From assembly GCA_019188255.1 (NCBI GenBank), contig JAETXT010000012.1, positions 1,736,001-1,800,000 on the forward strand: 64,000 nt of DNA, given 5' to 3'. Source of the DNA: Verticillium longisporum. Lineage: Eukaryota > Ascomycota > Sordariomycetes > Glomerellales > Plectosphaerellaceae. The position numbers and the translations under genes are program-made. Below the pieces are notes generated by a model, which saw only the letters and a program-made list of their open reading frames with translations, made no database searches and was not told the DNA's origin. Shown in pieces: positions 57,736 through 64,000 of the stretch (position 1 is the first letter of the stretch; every line of letters starts with the position of its first letter).

Positions 57736-59970
57736 TCAATAGTCCGGTTCTTCGCCTTGGCCAGTAGCGCCCTGGTACCGCATCTCCAGCACCCATTTAT
57801 CGTCGAAGTCGATACCTCTTCGAAGCTTTGTTCCAGCCTTCTTCCATACAGCTGCGCCGAGGCCAATGTCGATAATGAAAAGCTTCCAGTCATCATTGTC
57901 CGCCGCAGGAGCAGAGAGGCTCTCGGGGTTGCCTTCTTCGCTGGGACGCAAGGGCGGGGCCATGGCTTCGAGAAGTCCGCGCTTAGGCGCGCCCATGGCG
58001 ACGACGTACCGGGGCTTGACGTATAGCCGCCCTCCATCAATGATGCTCACTTTGCCAGTCGAAGGATCGATGCCCGTCGGAACGTCAACGGCGAGAGTGA
58101 ACGCTTCATTACGGTTTGCCCACTCTATGAGCTCATAGACAGTGGCTTGGTCGCCGGTCCGCAGCTCCTCAAATGATATTGCTAAACCGAGCAGCGCGTC
58201 TATAATCAGGGTAACCGTTGCTGAAGATGAGTGCGACGTTTTACGCAACTGCTCAAAGAGCTCAATCTTGTTATGAATGCGGCCACCAAGGTTCTTGAAA
58301 ATTCGGACTTGTTGGCGCATATCTTCGAGCAGATCACGCTCTCGCTCAATGCCCACAACACAAACAAGAACATTGACCCCCTTATTGCTGAGGTGGCGAG
58401 CGGCAGCGACTGCACGAATGCCTGACTTGTTGTTGCCAGCAAGGACCACGATGATTGATGATGTATGACTTATCGCCGAGGCGCTTATGCCGCCGGCTCC
58501 CAGCCTGATCTGAATTGCAGGGTCGCATAATGCTGCCACGGCCACTTCAGCAATGCCGCGGCCAGCATTCTCGGTCATCATATCCTCTGTAAGGCCGATT
58601 TCGTTCGCAGCGATATTCTCGAGGTTGAGCATTTGTAAAGCTGAAACTGGTTCAGCTCTGCGCTGCGACGGCACAAGGTAGAACCCAGGCTGGGAAGCAG
58701 GGTTGGCGCGACTCGCAGGCGGGATCCCTGAAGCGCTCGCTTTCCGAGACTGAGACCTTTTACCTGCATTTGGTCTGTTACTATCCGTCCGCCGCATACT
58801 TTGACTGCTCCTAACATCCCTTCCGCTCAACCTCTCGGGTCCCAGAGCTGCATCATCTGTCTCGCTATCCCAGAAATCGTTGGCCATTTTGGGGGTTGCG
58901 GCGGGGATATCGAGTACATTCTCGGTGTGGTGGTAGTTCTTTCCCCGGCGGTTCCAGGCTTAGCTTTGCGGTTGTGCGAGACGAGTCGATCACTCTCTTC
59001 GACGAGATCGTCTTTCTGCATCTGATTGAAGATAGTCTGCTTATCAAATTTGGCCAGCTCGCCCTCAAAGTCGAATTCACCCATCTCTTCCGTGACATCT
59101 TCAGAGGCCCACCCATTGTCCAGGACACTGTTTCCAGCCTTGCCGTTACGCTTCAGCGCTTTGAATGGTTGGAAAGATGATGTACTTTGTAGCATAGGCG
59201 TTTGCCGCCAGCCCTTGACGCGTCCGCCCTGCGGCGAGGAGGCTTCAAGTGATGCATCTTCGGTTGTACCATTCTTTAGCGCCTTGTTCAGTCTGGCCCT
59301 GCGATTCCTCTTCTTTGGTGCCTGCAGTGGAGCATCTGCGATTCCGGCAGCAGTAGAATCATTTAGGTCTTGGCGATGAGACTTGCTATCAACTCTCAAG
59401 TCTTTGAGCTCAGTAGCCAAGTTAGCTTTTGTGGACTCCCGTCGTTGTACATGGCCAATACTGGGGATGGACAGTACACCAGGCTGCCTTGGTGGCCTTT
59501 CCAATTCTTCCATGGGGGGCGACTGTCGACGAGACTGTTGGCGGGATTGAGAACGAGATTGAGGTCGTGATTCTACAGGGGTTTGGCTGCCAGATCCCGG
59601 TCTGCGCCCAAGGCTGACAATGGCAGGGTCCGTGAACGAAGGTGGAGCGGGTTGACTGAGAACTGGTGCAGGTACGGAACTCGCACCTGGAGCCGTGAAG
59701 GTCTCGGGAGTGACCTCATCTTTGTACTCTGCCAGGTCGACGATATTGTTGGGTTCGAGAGTTAACCGTGGTATCCATTTACTCGAACCAAGGTGAAAAA
59801 CTGCAGTGATTAGCGGGATAGCGATTTGGGGATAGCCTGAGCAGGGCGCAAAACACACCATTGCTAAGCACAAGACTCTGTCCAGGTGTGACCTCGCTGA
59901 CAGTGCCCTTAACCCGAACGCCGGGAGGGTCCTTGACCGTTACAAGCATCTGCAGGCCGATGAAGTCCAT
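57736..59970 (-). CDS. EDC3: EDC3, enhancer of mRNA decapping, one frame break
   Basis: A P-body scaffold that activates the Dcp1/Dcp2 decapping enzyme. Exon 1 (59970-59859) and exon 2 (59800-57736) are joined over a 58-nt intron (GTGTGT, GCTAAT, CTGCAG). The N-terminal LSm domain runs across the join (FIGLQMLVTVKDPPG, then VFHLGSSKWIPRLTLEPNNI). A Ser/Gln/Arg-rich disordered linker follows, then the FDF motif (EFDFEGELAKFDKQTIFNQM) and the C-terminal YjeF-N/Rossmann dimerisation domain (IIVVLAGNNKSGIRAVAAAR, AVDVPTGIDPSTG). One base is missing in the C4 run at 58943-58946 (G on the coding strand); restoring it gives GTAGGKNYHHTENV and a 726-codon frame. Confidence 0.92.
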
Positions 59971-61431
59971 TGTATCTGCTGCGCGACAACGGAGATGATG
60001 GCGGACTATCAAGTGAGATCTTCAAGCTACTGCTTTGGGATTCAAGACGCCGTTGTCGGGACGCTAGGCGGGCGTTTAGGTCCTCAGGCTGATATAGGTG
60101 TGAAGGGAGGGATCGTAAATTTGGCGGGTGGGAATAGTGTGCCACGATCGAGGTGGTAATCTAGTGCGTACTGTGGAAGTTGGAGAAGCTAGCCAACGCA
60201 TAGGCAGGTGGTCGATGGCTATAGACACTGAAGATGTGACAGGCCGGCGGATTATAGGATTGGTCCGGGGCAAGAAGCGCTGAGGATGCAATGGACGTGT
60301 GTTTAATCTTTCTGCGTCGGTAGTCCCCCGCCACTACAGAAAGATGGCACTTTCGTTTTCCTTATCGATAAGCGGCGCAGCGCAGCCGAGCCGCGGTGTC
60401 GCACTAAGAACCTACCTAATAACGTCAGGTTTCGTTGTGCAGGCCCAAGTCGAGCTCAGTCTGGTATAGCAAGAAGACCTCTGATGATTATGTCGCAGCA
60501 TATCACAAAGAACCCAAAGTAAGATGTGCAGGCAGGGCACACGACATGGCTATGATACTCGGCGCTCGTGGGTTGTGGACACACCCCGTACTCGGAGTCG
60601 CATTTTCATCACTGTAATCAGCGAAGCCTAGAGAAAGCGCCAGCCAGGGGCTTACGAGCGAAGCCTTCGTGAACCTGGTCATGCCTTGACTTCAAGGTTG
60701 CTGTTCTGGCTTGAACTGGAGGCTGGCTATGGCTTTTATCTCCCCTGGACGGACAGAGCAGGTGGTTCATAAGGCAATTAATTCAACACAAGATAGAGCC
60801 TGAGTGTGTCTCGTCCGATAGTCAATCAAATTAATGTCAAGATCGTTCTAGCAAAACAATTTCGATCTTTGGACCCAGGGGCAAATAGCTGGAACATACT
60901 GGTAGATACCTACTCCGATAGATAGGTACCTAGGCAGGTGCTAGCTGCGTATCGTCATGCGTGGCCAGCCGGGTGCCTGGATGTCCGGGCAAGGGTGGAA
61001 TACGTTGGAAGCTTCTGTGACCGCTATTTCATTGGAGCTTGGGCCTTCTCTGAAGTCTTACATAATCCAGGTCCCAGCTGCATCAACCTTGTTCCGCGCC
61101 TTCGTATGATCTCATTGGCCCACAATCTAGCGCCTCCCAGCAGTCGCCGTCACCTCGGAGCCTAGTCACCACCTGAACTGTGGACAGCTCTCTCTGGAAC
61201 CTATCCTGCGCACCTTCATCAACCCTCCTTCCTTCCGCAAACAACCCAACAACACATCTGCAAACACCGCCACCAATACATCGGAAGAAGAACCAAAGCT
61301 CCTTCCCTCTCTTTTCTGCAACATTTCGCAGAATCGAGATACCCGCACCAAACTGCCAAGAACCTTACCAAACACTGTTCACGAAGATCACGACCAAAAG
61401 CCACCCCCCCGGACACAAGCAAACAGATACC
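59971..61431. promoter_or_regulatory. Bidirectional spacer between EDC3 and CDC48
   Basis: About 1.46 kb separate two divergent housekeeping genes. A TAGGTACCTAGG palindrome lies near 60923. The leader of CDC48 (about 61190-61431) is rich in C and A. I see no gene inside. Confidence 0.5.

Positions 61432-64000
<2,569 letters not shown>

Overview
The window is nuclear DNA of a filamentous ascomycete, most likely a Sordariomycete (order not resolvable by eye). The signs are compact genes with 47-102 nt introns (mostly 50-65 nt) carrying CTRAY branch points, a fungal set of housekeeping proteins, and many secreted enzymes of the kind found in plant-associated or saprotrophic moulds. Exon structures below were built by hand from splice signals and reading-frame continuity. 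Family calls come from recognised motifs, not from a database search.

Layout. The left edge (1-10.5 kb) is a conserved block: the end of the mitochondrial processing peptidase alpha subunit, a YML020W-like alpha/beta-hydrolase protein (minus strand), and RRP5 (plus strand), the last two diverging from a 479-bp promoter. At 10.7-12.1 kb lies a seven-helix rhodopsin-like (PTH11-type) membrane protein. It is followed by a 744-bp non-autonomous element (12647-13390) with 166-bp terminal inverted repeats and a 9-bp target duplication, typical of Mutator-like elements.

The centre (13.4-53 kb) is a gene-sparse accessory region dominated by secreted or membrane proteins: a berberine-bridge-type FAD oxidase, a GH43 glycosidase, three tRNA genes (initiator Met, Gly-GCC, Leu-CAG), a DUF5695-like secreted protein, a class II-type heme peroxidase, an alkaline ceramidase, a tyrosinase, a ZIP metal transporter, a type-B carboxylesterase, a secreted nucleoside hydrolase, a Gln/Arg-Ser-rich orphan protein, an MFS transporter and an M14 carboxypeptidase. 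Intergenic stretches of 1-3.4 kb separate many of them and hold scattered GGTACC/CCTAGG palindromes and a small minisatellite. The right edge (54.5-64 kb) returns to housekeeping genes: PIF1 helicase, EDC3 decapping factor and CDC48 (cut off by the window end).

An important oddity: at least seven places in six genes, including the conserved PIF1 and EDC3, need exactly one extra base to keep the frame. Each can be explained by one base missing from a short G or C run. This looks like a systematic consensus error, not pseudogenisation. In addition RRP5 has an in-frame TAG and the tyrosinase an in-frame TGA, which are not of this type.

Functionally, the interior could serve extracellular breakdown of plant matter: peroxidase, tyrosinase and FAD oxidase for aromatics and redox, GH43 and the esterase for polysaccharides and esters, carboxypeptidase and nucleoside hydrolase for nitrogen and nucleosides, with MFS and ZIP transporters for uptake. 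This grouping is inference from co-location. No shared regulator or biosynthetic core enzyme is present.
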